Counted from the stretch's first letter, positions 38,782 through 48,466 are shown. The stretch: DNA of 64,000 nt from Pseudomonas sp. 7P_10.2_Bac1 (GCF_025465935.1 NZ_JANLNV010000034.1:1-64000), one strand, 5' to 3'. The notes: a model not told the origin generated them from the letters alone. Translations and numbers: made by a program.

Positions 38782-39846
38782 ATGGCACTTATCAGCATGC
38801 GCCAGATGTTGGACCACGCAGCCGAGTTCGGCTACGGCGTTCCAGCCTTCAACGTTAACAACCTTGAGCAGATGCGCGCGATCATGGAAGCCGCTGACAA
38901 GACTGACTCCCCGGTGATCGTTCAGGCTTCGGCCGGTGCGCGCAAGTACGCGGGTGCGCCGTTTCTGCGTCACCTGATCCTGGCGGCAATCGAAGAGTTC
39001 CCGCACATTCCGGTCTGCATGCACCAAGACCACGGCACCAGCCCTGACGTCTGCCAGCGTTCGATCCAACTGGGCTTCAGCTCGGTCATGATGGACGGCT
39101 CGCTGGGTGAAGACGGCAAGACCCCAACCGACTACGACTACAACGTTCGCGTCACTCAACAAACCGTTGCCATGGCGCACGCGTGCGGTGTGTCGGTTGA
39201 AGGTGAGCTGGGCTGCCTGGGTTCCCTGGAAACCGGCATGGCGGGCGAAGAAGATGGTATCGGCGCTGAAGGCGTTCTGGATCACAGCCAAATGCTGACC
39301 GACCCGGAAGAAGCTGCTGACTTCGTGAAACGCACCCAAGTGGACGCCCTGGCGATTGCCATCGGTACTTCCCACGGCGCTTACAAGTTCACCAAGCCAC
39401 CTACTGGCGACGTGCTGGCGATTGACCGTATTAAAGAAATCCACAAGCGCATCCCGAACACTCACCTGGTGATGCACGGTTCGTCTTCGGTGCCACAAGA
39501 GTGGCTGGCGATCATCAACCAGTACGGCGGCGACATCAAAGAAACCTACGGTGTGCCGGTTGAAGAAATCGTTGAAGGCATCAAGTACGGTGTGCGTAAG
39601 GTCAACATCGACACCGACCTGCGTCTGGCATCGACTGGCGCCATGCGTCGCCTGATGGCAACCAACCCAAGCGAGTTCGACCCGCGTAAGTTCTTCGGCG
39701 CTACCGTGACGGCCATGCGCGACGTGTGCATCGCACGTTACGAAGCGTTCGGCACTGCCGGCAACGCTTCGAAGATCAAGCCGATCTCTCTGGAAGCCAT
39801 GTACCAGCGTTACCTCAAAGGTGAGCTGAACGCCAAGGTCAACTAA
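38782..39846 (+). CDS. fba: fructose-bisphosphate aldolase, class II
   Basis: Zinc-dependent aldolase of 354 residues splitting fructose 1,6-bisphosphate. Marks: [16 protein letters not shown] (about 15-30), the zinc ligand His pair in [13 protein letters not shown] (about 80-92), and [12 protein letters not shown] (about 231) with a further His; [19 protein letters not shown] near 272. It is of the Calvin/CbbA-like class IIA type common in Pseudomonas. Preceded by GGGAGAGAC. It completes a set with tkt, epd and pgk. A perfect hairpin follows. Confidence 0.97.
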   Translation: MALISMRQMLDHAAEFGYGVPAFNVNNLEQMRAIMEAADKTDSPVIVQASAGARKYAGAPFLRHLILAAIEEFPHIPVCMHQDHGTSPDVCQRSIQLGFSSVMMDGSLGEDGKTPTDYDYNVRVTQQTVAMAHACGVSVEGELGCLGSLETGMAGEEDGIGAEGVLDHSQMLTDPEEAADFVKRTQVDALAIAIGTSHGAYKFTKPPTGDVLAIDRIKEIHKRIPNTHLVMHGSSSVPQEWLAIINQYGGDIKETYGVPVEEIVEGIKYGVRKVNIDTDLRLASTGAMRRLMATNPSEFDPRKFFGATVTAMRDVCIARYEAFGTAGNASKIKPISLEAMYQRYLKGELNAKVN

Positions 39847-39857
39847 GGTGTAAAACC

Positions 39858-39905
39858 AGCGGCAGGCTGCAAGTTGAAGCGATTCTTAACTTGCAGCCTG
39901 CCGCT
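39858..39905. terminator. perfect 18-bp hairpin after fba
   Basis: AGCGGCAGGCTGCAAGTT (39858-39875) and AACTTGCAGCCTGCCGCT (39888-39905) are exact complements around a 12-nt loop. The hairpin is very stable, lies between the convergent ends of fba and the DUF6124-like gene, and lacks a T run. Confidence 0.7.
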
Positions 39906-39911
39906 TGCCGC

Positions 39912-40289
39912 TTAAGCCTGCGGATCAACCCCATTGCCCTTGAGCAATGCATCTACCAGTGATCGGGCCATTTCTACGGAATGCACCAACGACCACACCA
40001 ACCCTCGCTCTATCCCGCTGGCCAGCTCGGTGATCTCATCCGAGACTTCTTCGGCACTCTTGAGCATGATCGACACATGCAGCAAGGCCTCGATGGCACG
40101 TACATCCGCTTTCACGGCAAATGGTGACTGCGGGCTGATGTCGTGTGCCTGAGTCGGTTTCAGGGTGTCGAGGGCGACAGGCGGGTCTTGGCGCAGGCGT
40201 TTGAGAATGTGCCGGGTGGCTTCATCGTGCTGATGATCATCGCGCTGGGTGTGCTTGGGTGTTGGACAGTCGGGCGTCGTATTTTTCAT
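39912..40289 (-). CDS. DUF6124/DUF3077-like small protein
   Basis: Protein of 125 residues, function unknown. A polar N-terminus of 60 residues rich in His, Asp and Thr (TPKHTQRDDHQHDEATRH) precedes a helical part IEALLHVSIMLKSAEEVSDEITELASG (about 71-97) and LVHSVEMARSLVDALLKG. The C-terminal part resembles the DUF6124-type proteins at 24105 and 62815 more weakly than those resemble each other. The start ATG 40289 has GGAAGTGAC upstream. It is convergent with fba. The long in-frame extension upstream to 40730 is not used because it overlaps the next gene. Confidence 0.7.
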   Translation of the reverse strand: MKNTTPDCPTPKHTQRDDHQHDEATRHILKRLRQDPPVALDTLKPTQAHDISPQSPFAVKADVRAIEALLHVSIMLKSAEEVSDEITELASGIERGLVWSLVHSVEMARSLVDALLKGNGVDPQA

Positions 40290-40478
40290 GTCACTTCCAC
40301 GGGGATCATCGGCGACTGATGAAGATAGCCCCGGCACTTTCCACGCCGCAAGCAGCGCTTGCGGTCTGCGCGCTTTCTCGGAAGCGTCCGCCTCTTGGCA
40401 GCGCAAAAGTCTGACAAGGTAGCCATAAAAGCGGAATTCGCTACACTGGCGAACTTTTACGCTGTGCGTTGGCGCCCC

Positions 40479-40973
40479 ATGACTGTTCTCAAATACCTTC
40501 AGGCTTATCCCCAGACGTTGCAGGATCAGGTACGCCAATTGATCGAGCGCGACCAGTTGGGCAGTTACCTGAGCGAGCGTTATCCACTGCGTCATGCCGT
40601 GCAAAGTGACAAGGCCTTGTATGCCTACGCTCTGGAACTCAAACAGGAATACCTGCGCAACGCGCCGTCCTTCGACAAGGTGTTGTTTGATAACCGACTC
40701 GACCTGACCCACCGCGCACTGGGTTTGCACACGACCATTTCGCGGGTGCAGGGTGGCAAGCTCAAGGCCAAGAAAGAGCTGCGCGTGGCCTCGCTGTTCA
40801 AAGAGGCAGCGCCCGAGTTTTTAAAGATGATCGTGGTTCACGAGTTGGCGCACTTGAAAGAGTCCGACCACAACAAGGCGTTCTACAAACTGTGCGAACA
40901 CATGCTGCCGGGTTATCACCAACTGGAGTTTGACCTGCGGGTGTACCTGACCTGGCGTGATGCCCGCACTTAA
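40479..40973 (+). CDS. YgjP-type metallopeptidase-like protein (DUF45/M48-related)
   Basis: Protein of 164 residues with the zinc motif HELAHLKESDHNKAFY (about 128-143), where HExxH and a downstream His would bind metal. The preceding FKEAAPEFLKMIVV fits the YgjP/WLM family. Such proteins are thought to act on DNA-protein or protein substrates, but no clear activity is established. ATG 40479 was chosen over 40359, whose extension runs through the gap. The gap 40290-40478 shows nothing else. A REPIN-like element follows. Confidence 0.85.
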   Translation: MTVLKYLQAYPQTLQDQVRQLIERDQLGSYLSERYPLRHAVQSDKALYAYALELKQEYLRNAPSFDKVLFDNRLDLTHRALGLHTTISRVQGGKLKAKKELRVASLFKEAAPEFLKMIVVHELAHLKESDHNKAFYKLCEHMLPGYHQLEFDLRVYLTWRDART

Positions 40974-40974
40974 C

Positions 40975-41030
40975 CGTAGGAGCGAGCTTGCCTCGCGATC
41001 TTTTGATCGTTCAAAAGCTCGCTCCTACAG
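40975..41030. repeat. REPIN-like inverted repeat, copy 9 (short right arm)
   Basis: Between the YgjP-like and winged-helix genes. The left arm is complete, GTAGGAGCGAGCTTGCCTCG, but the right arm lacks GATCGCGAGGCA, reading TCAAAAGCTCGCTCCTACAG; the same internal loss as copy 3. Confidence 0.85.
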
Positions 41031-41058
41031 GTGGCGTACTACATAACGGGAGTTCTGA

Positions 41059-41355
41059 ATGGAAGTCAGTAAAACCAAAAGCAGCTTTTATCGGCGTTTG
41101 TACGTGGCCTGGTTGATCGACAGCCAGGTCGCCAGCAATGTGCCGGCGCTGACCGAAGTCACCGGCATGCCGCGCCGAACTGCTCAGGACACCATCGCAG
41201 CCCTGGCCGATCTGGACATCGTGTGCGAGTTTGAACAGCAGGACGGTGCCCGTCATCATGCCGGGCGTTATCAGATTCTCAGTTGGGGGCCGATCGACAA
41301 AGCCTGGGTGGGCCAGCATGTGGAACAGCTCAAGCAGGTACTCGGTTACCCTTGA
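41059..41355 (+). CDS. winged helix-turn-helix domain protein
   Basis: Protein of 98 residues that is essentially one DNA-binding-like winged helix: LYVAWLIDSQVASNVPALTEVTGMPRRTAQDTIAAL forms the three-helix core and the wing follows (VCEFEQQDGARHHAGRYQIL). It is widespread and conserved in Pseudomonas, but I know no assigned function. ATG 41059 is preceded by GGGAGTTCTGA. Its last 10 bp overlap the end of the convergent acetyltransferase gene. Confidence 0.8.
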   Translation: MEVSKTKSSFYRRLYVAWLIDSQVASNVPALTEVTGMPRRTAQDTIAALADLDIVCEFEQQDGARHHAGRYQILSWGPIDKAWVGQHVEQLKQVLGYP

Positions 41356-41804
41356 ACGCGGCGCATGGCGATGTGCGGGATGTCATCTTCAAGGTAGGTC
41401 TCGCCTTCGGCCATGAAGCCGTGTTGCTCATAAAACGGCTGCAGGTGCGCTTGTGCGGACATGAAAACGGGCTGTCCTGACCAGTACTCTTCGATGTTTT
41501 GCAGCGCCACTTCAATCAGCCGGTGCCCAAGCTTTTGCCCACGGCCTTCGGGGGCAATGATCACGCGGCCAATCACCACGTCACCGCCCTGGGACTCCGG
41601 GTCCAGCAGGCGGGCGTAAGCCACCAGCTTGTCGTTTTGCCAACCCATCACATGCAGTGTATCGCCGCTCAGGTCTTGCCCGTCGACATCCTGATACGCG
41701 CATTTCTGTTCAACGACGAACACCTCTGAGCGCAGCTCCAGAATGGCGTAGAGCTGTTCTTTACCTAAATCGTCGTGGTGTTTGCAGAGCCAGTCAGTGG
41801 TCAC
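41346..41804 (-). CDS. elaA: GNAT family N-acetyltransferase, ElaA-like
   Basis: Acetyltransferase of 152 residues. Visible are the ElaA-type N-terminus LYAILELRSEVFVVEQKCAYQDVDG (about 16-40), the acetyl-CoA loop VIIAPEGRGQKLGHRLIE (about 83-100) and the C-terminal FYEQHGFMAEGETYLEDDIPHIAM. The substrate is unknown. Start GTG 41804 has AAGGA seven bases before and gives the family's usual N-terminus; the longer frame to 41936 runs into the next gene's end. The gene overlaps the winged-helix gene by 10 bp and follows yccS. Confidence 0.88.
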   Translation of the reverse strand: MTTDWLCKHHDDLGKEQLYAILELRSEVFVVEQKCAYQDVDGQDLSGDTLHVMGWQNDKLVAYARLLDPESQGGDVVIGRVIIAPEGRGQKLGHRLIEVALQNIEEYWSGQPVFMSAQAHLQPFYEQHGFMAEGETYLEDDIPHIAMRRVQG

Positions 41805-41878
41805 GTTGTTGTCCTTGTGATCGAATCGATCAGCCGATAGTAGGCGTGATGCTGACTGGCGCCAAGCTGCGATAAATC

Positions 41879-44053
41879 CTACGGGGCTTTGACCAAGTGT
41901 GCGGCCAGCGTGCGCAATGGACCCAACTGACGGCAAATCAGCGCCAATTGAGTCTGCACCAGCCGCTGGTTCTCATCGACTTCGTCCGGCATCTGCTCCA
42001 GTTCGTTGGCCAGTACTTCTTCTTCGTCGCTCTGCACTGCCACGGGTTGTTTACTGCTCAAGCCCTGAGCGATCACGTCGATGCTGTCCGCAATGCGCCG
42101 GCCTGCGCCTTCGATCAACTGTTCGCGCAGTTCCGCCGGCAACTCGGTGCCGCGATGCGCGCCCAGGCCCGACAGATAACTGAGCAAGGTGTGTGAGAGC
42201 ACCAAAAAGCGGAAGCCCATGTCGGCGTCCTTACGGAAGTGCCCCGGCTCCATCAGCATGTTGGCCAGCGTGGTCGACAGCGCTGCGTCGGCGTTGTGGG
42301 CGTTGCGGCGCGCCAGCCGGTAAGCCAGGTCATCGCTTTTGCCCTGTGCGTATTGCTGCAGGATCTGGCGCAGGTACTGGCTGTTGCAGCTCAAGGTATT
42401 GGCCAGCGCCTGATTGAGCCGACGGCCCTGCCAGTCCGGCAAGAACAGGAACACCGCCGCTGCGGCGATCACGCTGCCCACCAGGGTATCGAGCAATCGT
42501 GGCAGGAACAGTCCATAACCGTCGCCCACCTGGTTGAAGCAGAACAGAATCATCAGCGTGATGGCGGCTGTGCTCAGGGTGTAGCGCGTGGTGCGGTTGA
42601 TAAAGAACACCACCCCGGCCACCACGGCGAACAACGACTGCACCAGTGGGTTCGGGAACAGATCGAACAGCGCCCAGCCCACGGCCAGGCCAATGGCCGT
42701 ACCGATGATCCGCTGGCTGAACTTGCGCCGCGTCGCGCCGTAGCTCGGCTGGCAGACGAACAGCGTGGTGAGGATGATCCAGTAACCCTGGCTTGGGTGA
42801 ATCCAGTGCACCATGCCAAAGCCGATACTCAGCGCCAATGGCAGGCGCAAGGCGTGGCGGAAGATCAGCGACGTCGGCGTGAGGTGCTGGCGCAAGCGTG
42901 ACCACACGTCCTTGAAGTTGCGTGGCGAGCGGTCCAGCAAGCTGCTGTCAGTGGCATCGGCCAGGGCATCGGGGTTGCTGGCGTCGCTGAGCAAACGGTC
43001 CAGCGTACCGAGGTTGGCCGCCAGCGCCCGCAGCGAGCGCAACAGCCCGCGCCAGGCCGGGTTGCTCTGGATGCGCAGGTGTTCGAGCGAGGCATGCAGA
43101 TCGCCCAGCGCCTCGGCAAAACTGTCGTCATAGACAAACGGCTGGCGCAGCTTGATCGACTCCGACAGACGCTGGCAGGCCACGCCTTGCTGGCGCAACA
43201 AGCGTTGGCAACGGAACATCACGTCACTGTGGAAGAAGGCATCGGCCAGCGCGTTGTACGGGTAGTGCGACGAACTGGCGCGCTCGTGAATATCCTGTGC
43301 GAGAAAGTACAGCTTGAGGTAGCGACTGATTTTGGAGCCCGGCCGCGTATTGCCGACCCGGTGCAAAATGATCTCTTTGGTGGTGTTCAGGGCCGCCACC
43401 ACGCGGCCGTTTTGCCGGGCCAGCTCCAGACGACCAGCTTCTACATCCAGATTACGCACCGGCTCAAACAGCGACGACTTGAGCTTGAGGTACAGCCCCA
43501 GCTCCCAGAACAGCCGCGCCAGGCTTTGTTGCACCGGCTGGTGGGAAAACATCGCCTGCCAGAGCACCGACAATGCGCCATACCAGGCCGCGCCTGCCAC
43601 CAGCAGCATGGGTTCGTGCCAGAAATCGGTGACCTCGCCGCCCCGCTGGTCCACCCCGATCATGGTGTACACGGCCAAAATCAGTGTGGCCGAGGCAATC
43701 GCCCCATAGCGTTCGCCCAGCGCACCGAGCATGGTCAGGCCAAAGCTGGCCAGTGCCAGTGCGGTCACCAGCAGCAACGGGTAGGGGAAGAGCAATTCGA
43801 CACTGATCGCCGAAGCACTGAAACACACCAGCGTTACCAGCAGCGCGTTGAGGCGGCCCTGCCAACTGTCATCAGTCTCGGACAGGGCGCTGGCGATAAT
43901 CCCCAGGAACAAGGGGATCAACAGCGACATCTCGTCCTGATACCAACAAAAAGCCATGCTGCCGGTCAGGGCGATGAACACCCGGACGCTGTAACTGAAC
44001 TTGTCCCGCGCCCACAAGCGGCGCAGTGATTGGCTGAAAGAGGTCGATGACAT
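41879..44053 (-). CDS. yccS: YccS/FUSC family inner-membrane protein
   Basis: Membrane protein of 724 residues with the FUSC (fusaric acid resistance-like) architecture: two groups of about six helices (residues 25-150 and 400-520), each followed by a soluble helical domain. The FUSC repeat AITLMILFCFNQVGDGYGLFLPRLLDTLVGSVIA near the second helix group is diagnostic, with FFINRTTRY before it. E. coli YccS has about 717 residues. The role is uncertain, proposed in efflux of aromatic acids. ATG 44053 was chosen over 44158. Upstream is YhiN in the same direction at a gap of 130 bp. Confidence 0.88.
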   Translation of the reverse strand: MSSTSFSQSLRRLWARDKFSYSVRVFIALTGSMAFCWYQDEMSLLIPLFLGIIASALSETDDSWQGRLNALLVTLVCFSASAISVELLFPYPLLLVTALALASFGLTMLGALGERYGAIASATLILAVYTMIGVDQRGGEVTDFWHEPMLLVAGAAWYGALSVLWQAMFSHQPVQQSLARLFWELGLYLKLKSSLFEPVRNLDVEAGRLELARQNGRVVAALNTTKEIILHRVGNTRPGSKISRYLKLYFLAQDIHERASSSHYPYNALADAFFHSDVMFRCQRLLRQQGVACQRLSESIKLRQPFVYDDSFAEALGDLHASLEHLRIQSNPAWRGLLRSLRALAANLGTLDRLLSDASNPDALADATDSSLLDRSPRNFKDVWSRLRQHLTPTSLIFRHALRLPLALSIGFGMVHWIHPSQGYWIILTTLFVCQPSYGATRRKFSQRIIGTAIGLAVGWALFDLFPNPLVQSLFAVVAGVVFFINRTTRYTLSTAAITLMILFCFNQVGDGYGLFLPRLLDTLVGSVIAAAAVFLFLPDWQGRRLNQALANTLSCNSQYLRQILQQYAQGKSDDLAYRLARRNAHNADAALSTTLANMLMEPGHFRKDADMGFRFLVLSHTLLSYLSGLGAHRGTELPAELREQLIEGAGRRIADSIDVIAQGLSSKQPVAVQSDEEEVLANELEQMPDEVDENQRLVQTQLALICRQLGPLRTLAAHLVKAP

Positions 44054-44182
44054 GGAGTGGCGGTGCCTGGCTCGTGATTCGCTAAATTGAGCCAGATAAG
44101 ACGTTAGTGCAATGGCACTGTTCACATCGAACAGAAAATATTTTTTGCCTGAATGCAAAGCCGCGTTGAAGGTATGCCTGCG

Positions 44183-45361
44183 TCAGGCGTACTGCGCGGC
44201 GGCATACCCGGATGCCCACGCCCACTGGAAGTTGAAACCGCCCAGGTGGCCGCTCACGTCCAGCACTTCGCCGACAAAATACAGCCCAGGGCTCTTCAGC
44301 GACTCCAAAGTCTTGGATGATACTTCGCGGGTATCAACCCCGCCCAGGGTCACTTCGGCGGTGCGATAGCCTTCGGTGCCGGCGGGTACGACTTTCCAGC
44401 AGGCCAATTTGTCAGCCACGTCGGTCAGTTCGCCGGGGGTGTATTGCTTCATTGGCTTGGACACGAACCAGTGTTCGGCCAGCAAGTTGGCCATCTTCTT
44501 GGTGAAGATTTCACCGAGCAGGGTTTTCAATTCGCTGTTCGGGCGTTCTGCTTGTTGGGCTTGCAGCCAGCTCAGCGCGCCCAGGTCCGGCAGCAGATTG
44601 ATTTCCACCGTGTCGCCGCTGTTCCAGAACGACGAGATCTGCAAAATCGCCGGGCCGCTCAGGCCGCGGTGGGTGAACAGAATGTTCTCGCGAAAGCTCT
44701 GATCGTTGCAGCTCACCAGGCAGTCCACCGAGGTGCCCGAGAGTTCGGCGCAGATCTCTTTGAGCTGATCGGTAATGGTGAACGGCACCAGCCCGGCGCG
44801 GGTCGGCAGCAAGGTGTGGCCGAACTGCTTGGCCACTTGATAGCCAAAGCCGGTGGCGCCCAGGGTCGGGATCGACAGGCCTCCGGTGGCGATCACCAGC
44901 GACTGGCAGTTCAACTGATCCAGTGTGGTCTTGAGGCTGTAGCCGCTGTCGGTCTTTTCGATCTGCTCGACCGAGGTGTCCAGGTGCAGGCTGACACCCG
45001 CTTGCTGGCATTCACTGAGGAGCATTTCGAGGATGTCGCTGGACTTGTTATCGCAGAACAACTGGCCGAGTTTTTTCTCGTGATAGGGCACGCCGTGCTT
45101 ACTCACCAGCGCGATGAAATCCCATTGCGTGTAACGGGCCAGCGCCGACTTGCAGAAGTGCGGGTTCTGCGACAGGAAGTTGCTCGGCTCGGTGTACATA
45201 TTGGTGAAGTTGCAACGGCCACCGCCCGACATCAGGATCTTTTTGCCCGCCTTGTTGGCGTGGTCGATCAGCATCACTTTGCGCCCACGCCCGGCAGCGG
45301 TCAGCGCGCACATCAAACCTGCGGCGCCAGCGCCAATAATCACAACATCGGTGGTACGCAA
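44183..45361 (-). CDS. HI0933/YhiN family FAD-dependent oxidoreductase
   Basis: Flavoprotein of 392 residues. The FAD-binding DVVIIGAGAAGLMCALTAAGRGRKV is at residues 5-29, followed by GKKILMSGGGRCNFTN (about 42), a hallmark of the HI0933/YhiN family, and the C-terminal GGFNFQWAWASGYAAAQ. Substrate and physiological role are unknown. Length is typical. A REPIN-like element lies between it and dbpA. Confidence 0.9.
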   Translation of the reverse strand: MRTTDVVIIGAGAAGLMCALTAAGRGRKVMLIDHANKAGKKILMSGGGRCNFTNMYTEPSNFLSQNPHFCKSALARYTQWDFIALVSKHGVPYHEKKLGQLFCDNKSSDILEMLLSECQQAGVSLHLDTSVEQIEKTDSGYSLKTTLDQLNCQSLVIATGGLSIPTLGATGFGYQVAKQFGHTLLPTRAGLVPFTITDQLKEICAELSGTSVDCLVSCNDQSFRENILFTHRGLSGPAILQISSFWNSGDTVEINLLPDLGALSWLQAQQAERPNSELKTLLGEIFTKKMANLLAEHWFVSKPMKQYTPGELTDVADKLACWKVVPAGTEGYRTAEVTLGGVDTREVSSKTLESLKSPGLYFVGEVLDVSGHLGGFNFQWAWASGYAAAQYA

Positions 45362-45391
45362 AGCGGTGTCCTCGAAACTTCAGATAATCGT

Positions 45392-45446
45392 GTAGGAGCG
45401 AGCTTTTAAATGAGCAAAAGTTCGCGAGACGAGCTCGCTCCTACAG
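45392..45446. repeat. REPIN-like inverted repeat, copy 10
   Basis: Between the YhiN and dbpA genes, overlapping no reading frame of either. The left half is GTAGGAGCGAGCTTTTAAAT, missing the CTCGCGATC piece, and the right half is TTCGCGAGACGAGCTCGCTC. Confidence 0.8.
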
Positions 45447-45451
45447 GGGGG

Positions 45452-46837
45452 TTACAACACCCGAACGCGCAACGAACGGCCTTTGATCTTGCCGTCGCTC
45501 AAGCGCTGGGCGGCTTGTTTGGCGATGGTGCGGTCAACCGCTACGTAGGCCTGGAAGTCAAAAATAGTAATTTTGCCGACCTGTGCCCCAGGAATACCGG
45601 CATCACCGGTCAAAGCACCCAGAATGTCACCAGGGCGGACTTTGTCTTTGCGGCCAGCGCCGATCACCAGGGTGCTCATCGGTGGCAGCAGCGGGGCGCC
45701 GCCTTTGGAGGTCAGGGTGTCCAGCGACTCCCAGTTCAGCGGAGCCTTTTGCAACTGCTCGATGGCCTGGGCGCGGTGCGCTTCGGACGGCGCCACCAGG
45801 CTGATCGCAATGCCTTTTTCGCCCGCACGGCCTGTACGGCCAACGCGGTGAATGTGGATTTCCGAGTCGCGGGCCAGCTCAACGTTGATCACCATGTCCA
45901 GTGCGTCGATGTCCAAGCCCCGGGCCGCCACGTCGGTGGCCACCAGCACCGAGGTCGAACGGTTGGCGAACATCGCCAGCACCTGATCGCGGTCGCGCTG
46001 TTCCAGGTCACCGTGCAGGCCGACGGCCGAAATGCCCTTGGAGGTCAGGTGGTCAACGGTTTCCTGCACCTGCTGCTTGGTGAAGCAGAACGCCACGCAC
46101 GATTGCGGGCGGAAGTGCCCGAGCACTTTAGTCACGGCGCTCATGCGTTCTTCCGGCGAAATCTCGTAGAAACGCTGTTCGATCTGGCTGTCGGTGTGCA
46201 GCGCCTCGGCTTTGACTTGCTGCGGGTTGCGCATGAACTTGGACGCCAATTGCTTGATGCCCACCGGGTAGGTGGCCGAAAACAGCAGGGTCTGGCGACG
46301 TTCGGGGGTCTGCTGAATGATGTCTTCGATGGCGTCGTAAAAGCCCATGTCGAGCATGCGGTCGGCTTCGTCGAGCACCAGCGTGTTCAGGCCATCGAGT
46401 ACCAGCGAACCTTTGCGCAAGTGCTGCTGGATACGCCCCGGCGTGCCGACAATGATGTGCGCGCCGTGCTCCAGCGAACCGATCTGCGGGCCGAACGACA
46501 CGCCGCCACACAGGGTCAGCACTTTGATGTTGTCTTCGGCGCGGGCCAGACGGCGGATTTCCTTGGCTACCTGATCCGCCAGTTCGCGGGTCGGGCAGAT
46601 CACCAAGGCCTGGCAACCGAAGTAGCGTGGGTTGATCGGGTTCAGCAGGCCGATGCCGAACGCCGCGGTTTTACCGCTGCCGGTCTTGGCCTGGGCGATC
46701 AGGTCCATGCCTTTGAGGATCACCGGCAAGCTCTGCGCCTGGATCGGCGTCATCTGGGCATAACCGAGGGAGTCGAGGTTAGCCAGCATGGCGGCGGACA
46801 GAGGCAGAGTGTTAAAAGCGGTGGCAATGGTGGTCAC
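45452..46837 (-). CDS. dbpA: ATP-dependent RNA helicase DbpA
   Basis: DEAD-box helicase of 461 residues acting on 23S rRNA hairpin 92 in 50S assembly. Motifs: QMTPIQAQSLP (Q motif), [38 protein letters not shown], then [10 protein letters not shown] and HRVGRTGRAGEKG. The C-terminal 75 residues (GRKDKVRPGDILGALTGDAG onwards) are the specific DbpA RNA-binding domain, which sets it apart from RhlE at 5624. Start GTG 46837 gives VTTIATAFNTL; the extension to 46900 is unlikely. Confidence 0.93.
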   Translation of the reverse strand: MTTIATAFNTLPLSAAMLANLDSLGYAQMTPIQAQSLPVILKGMDLIAQAKTGSGKTAAFGIGLLNPINPRYFGCQALVICPTRELADQVAKEIRRLARAEDNIKVLTLCGGVSFGPQIGSLEHGAHIIVGTPGRIQQHLRKGSLVLDGLNTLVLDEADRMLDMGFYDAIEDIIQQTPERRQTLLFSATYPVGIKQLASKFMRNPQQVKAEALHTDSQIEQRFYEISPEERMSAVTKVLGHFRPQSCVAFCFTKQQVQETVDHLTSKGISAVGLHGDLEQRDRDQVLAMFANRSTSVLVATDVAARGLDIDALDMVINVELARDSEIHIHRVGRTGRAGEKGIAISLVAPSEAHRAQAIEQLQKAPLNWESLDTLTSKGGAPLLPPMSTLVIGAGRKDKVRPGDILGALTGDAGIPGAQVGKITIFDFQAYVAVDRTIAKQAAQRLSDGKIKGRSLRVRVL

Positions 46838-46926
46838 GGGACTGGCCTGCAAAACAAAATGTCGCGCAGTGTAACAGCCCGTTGCCCAATGCCCGAACAT
46901 TCTGGACGAGAAGTCATCAAGGATTC

Positions 46927-46996
46927 TGTAGGCGCGAGCTTGTCTCGCGATCTTTTGATTTTTTTAAAAGATCGCGAGGCAAGCTCGCGCCTACAA
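46927..46996. repeat. REPIN-like inverted repeat, copy 11
   Basis: Full-length, nearly perfect copy between dbpA and the DHA2 exporter. Arms are TGTAGGCGCGAGCTTGTCTC and its near-complement, with a GATC-TTTTGATTTTTTTAAAA-GATC centre. Confidence 0.9.
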
Positions 46997-47004
46997 AGGC
47001 CCCA

Positions 47005-48435
47005 TTAATGATCCGGTTCATGCTCCGAGTTGGCTTTGGGCTTGCGCCCGTCCTGCGGGGACAACTGCAGGAAGATCGCCGCCGCCAGCATGGCCATGAT
47101 GCCGACAGTCAGGAAGGTCAACTGGAACGCCCCCAGCACGGTGTGCACGCCATCGCTGGCGCCGTCGCCCGAGAAGCCGCCGAGCAAGGCACCGGCGCAG
47201 GCAACCCCCAGGCTCAGCGACAGCTGCGCCACCACCGACAGCAAGCTGTTGCCGCTGCTGGCGCTGACATCATCGAGGTCGATGAGGGTTACGGTGTTCA
47301 TGGCGGTGAACTGCAACGAGTTGATAGCCCCCAAAATGGCCAGCATTGTCAGCAACAACGGGTAAGGCGTTTGCGCGGTCACCAGGCCCATGCTGGCCAG
47401 CATGATACCGAGTGCCAGGGTGTTGCCGGTCAGAATAGTGCGATAGCCCAGACGCTCGATCAGTGGCCGCGCGCCCCATTTGGCCAGCATCGCGGCGGCT
47501 GCCAGTGGCAACATGCTCATCCCGGCTTCCGACGGCGAATAGCCCAGCGCCACTTGCAGCAGCAACGGCACCAGAAACGGCAGCGCGCCGCTGCCCAGAC
47601 GGGCAAACAGGTTGCCCAGAATGCCCACGGCAAAGGTCTTGGTTTTAAACAGCACCGGCGAGAACAGCGGATTGCTGATGTTGGCCGCCCGCAGCCAATA
47701 CGCCGCCAGGCACGCCAGCCCGGCAAACAACAGCAACATGACGCGCAAGTGCGGCATGTGCAGTTCGCCCAGGCCTTCCATCGCAATGGTGATAAACACC
47801 ATGGCTGCGCCAAACAGCAAAAAGCCCAGGGCATCGAAGCGGGTGCGGCCGTCGCCACGCAAATCCGGGATCATTTTCCAGACCGCCCAGCATCCGAGCA
47901 TGCCCACCGGCAGGTTGATCAGGAAGATCCAGTGCCAGCTCAAGTACTGCACCATCCAACCGCCCAGGGTCGGGCCGATCAGCGGGCCGAGCAGGCCGGG
48001 GATGGTGATAAAGCCCATGATCCGCACCAGTTCCGAGCGCGGATAAGCCTTGAGCACCACCAGCCGCCCGACCGGCACCATCAAGGCTCCGCCCAGCCCT
48101 TGAAGCACGCGGGCGGCAATCAGTTGGTTGAGCGTGCCCGACAAGGCGCACAGCAGTGAGCCGAGACTGAACAGCAGAATGGCGCTGAAGAAGATTTTCT
48201 TGGTGCCGAAGCGGTCAGCGATCCAGCCCGAGGCCGGGATCAGCAAGGCCACGGTGAGCATGTAGGCCACGATCACCCCTTGCATGCGCAGCGGGTTTTC
48301 CTTGAGGTCGGCGGCCATGGCGGGTAGGGCGGTGTTGAGGATCGTACCGTCGAGCGACTGCATGAAAAACGCGATGGCCACCACCCACGGCAACCAACGT
48401 AATATTTCGGGCGTGAGAACCGGGCGTGCAGGCAT
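47005..48435 (-). CDS. mdtD: MFS multidrug exporter, DHA2 family (MdtD-like)
   Basis: Transporter of 476 residues with about fourteen helices. Characteristic are AIAFFMQSLDGTILNTALPAMA (helix 1), the VLQGLGGALMVPVGRLVV region and the ADRFGTKKIFF loop after helix 2. A C-terminal hydrophilic tail NSEHEPDH ends it. E. coli MdtD has 471 residues; match in length and start supports the name, although the substrate is not implied. It stands between two REPIN-like elements, so it is probably transcribed alone. Confidence 0.85.
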   Translation of the reverse strand: MPARPVLTPEILRWLPWVVAIAFFMQSLDGTILNTALPAMAADLKENPLRMQGVIVAYMLTVALLIPASGWIADRFGTKKIFFSAILLFSLGSLLCALSGTLNQLIAARVLQGLGGALMVPVGRLVVLKAYPRSELVRIMGFITIPGLLGPLIGPTLGGWMVQYLSWHWIFLINLPVGMLGCWAVWKMIPDLRGDGRTRFDALGFLLFGAAMVFITIAMEGLGELHMPHLRVMLLLFAGLACLAAYWLRAANISNPLFSPVLFKTKTFAVGILGNLFARLGSGALPFLVPLLLQVALGYSPSEAGMSMLPLAAAAMLAKWGARPLIERLGYRTILTGNTLALGIMLASMGLVTAQTPYPLLLTMLAILGAINSLQFTAMNTVTLIDLDDVSASSGNSLLSVVAQLSLSLGVACAGALLGGFSGDGASDGVHTVLGAFQLTFLTVGIMAMLAAAIFLQLSPQDGRKPKANSEHEPDH

Positions 48436-48466
48436 AGGACCTCTTTCTAATTGTTCGAGGATCTTC

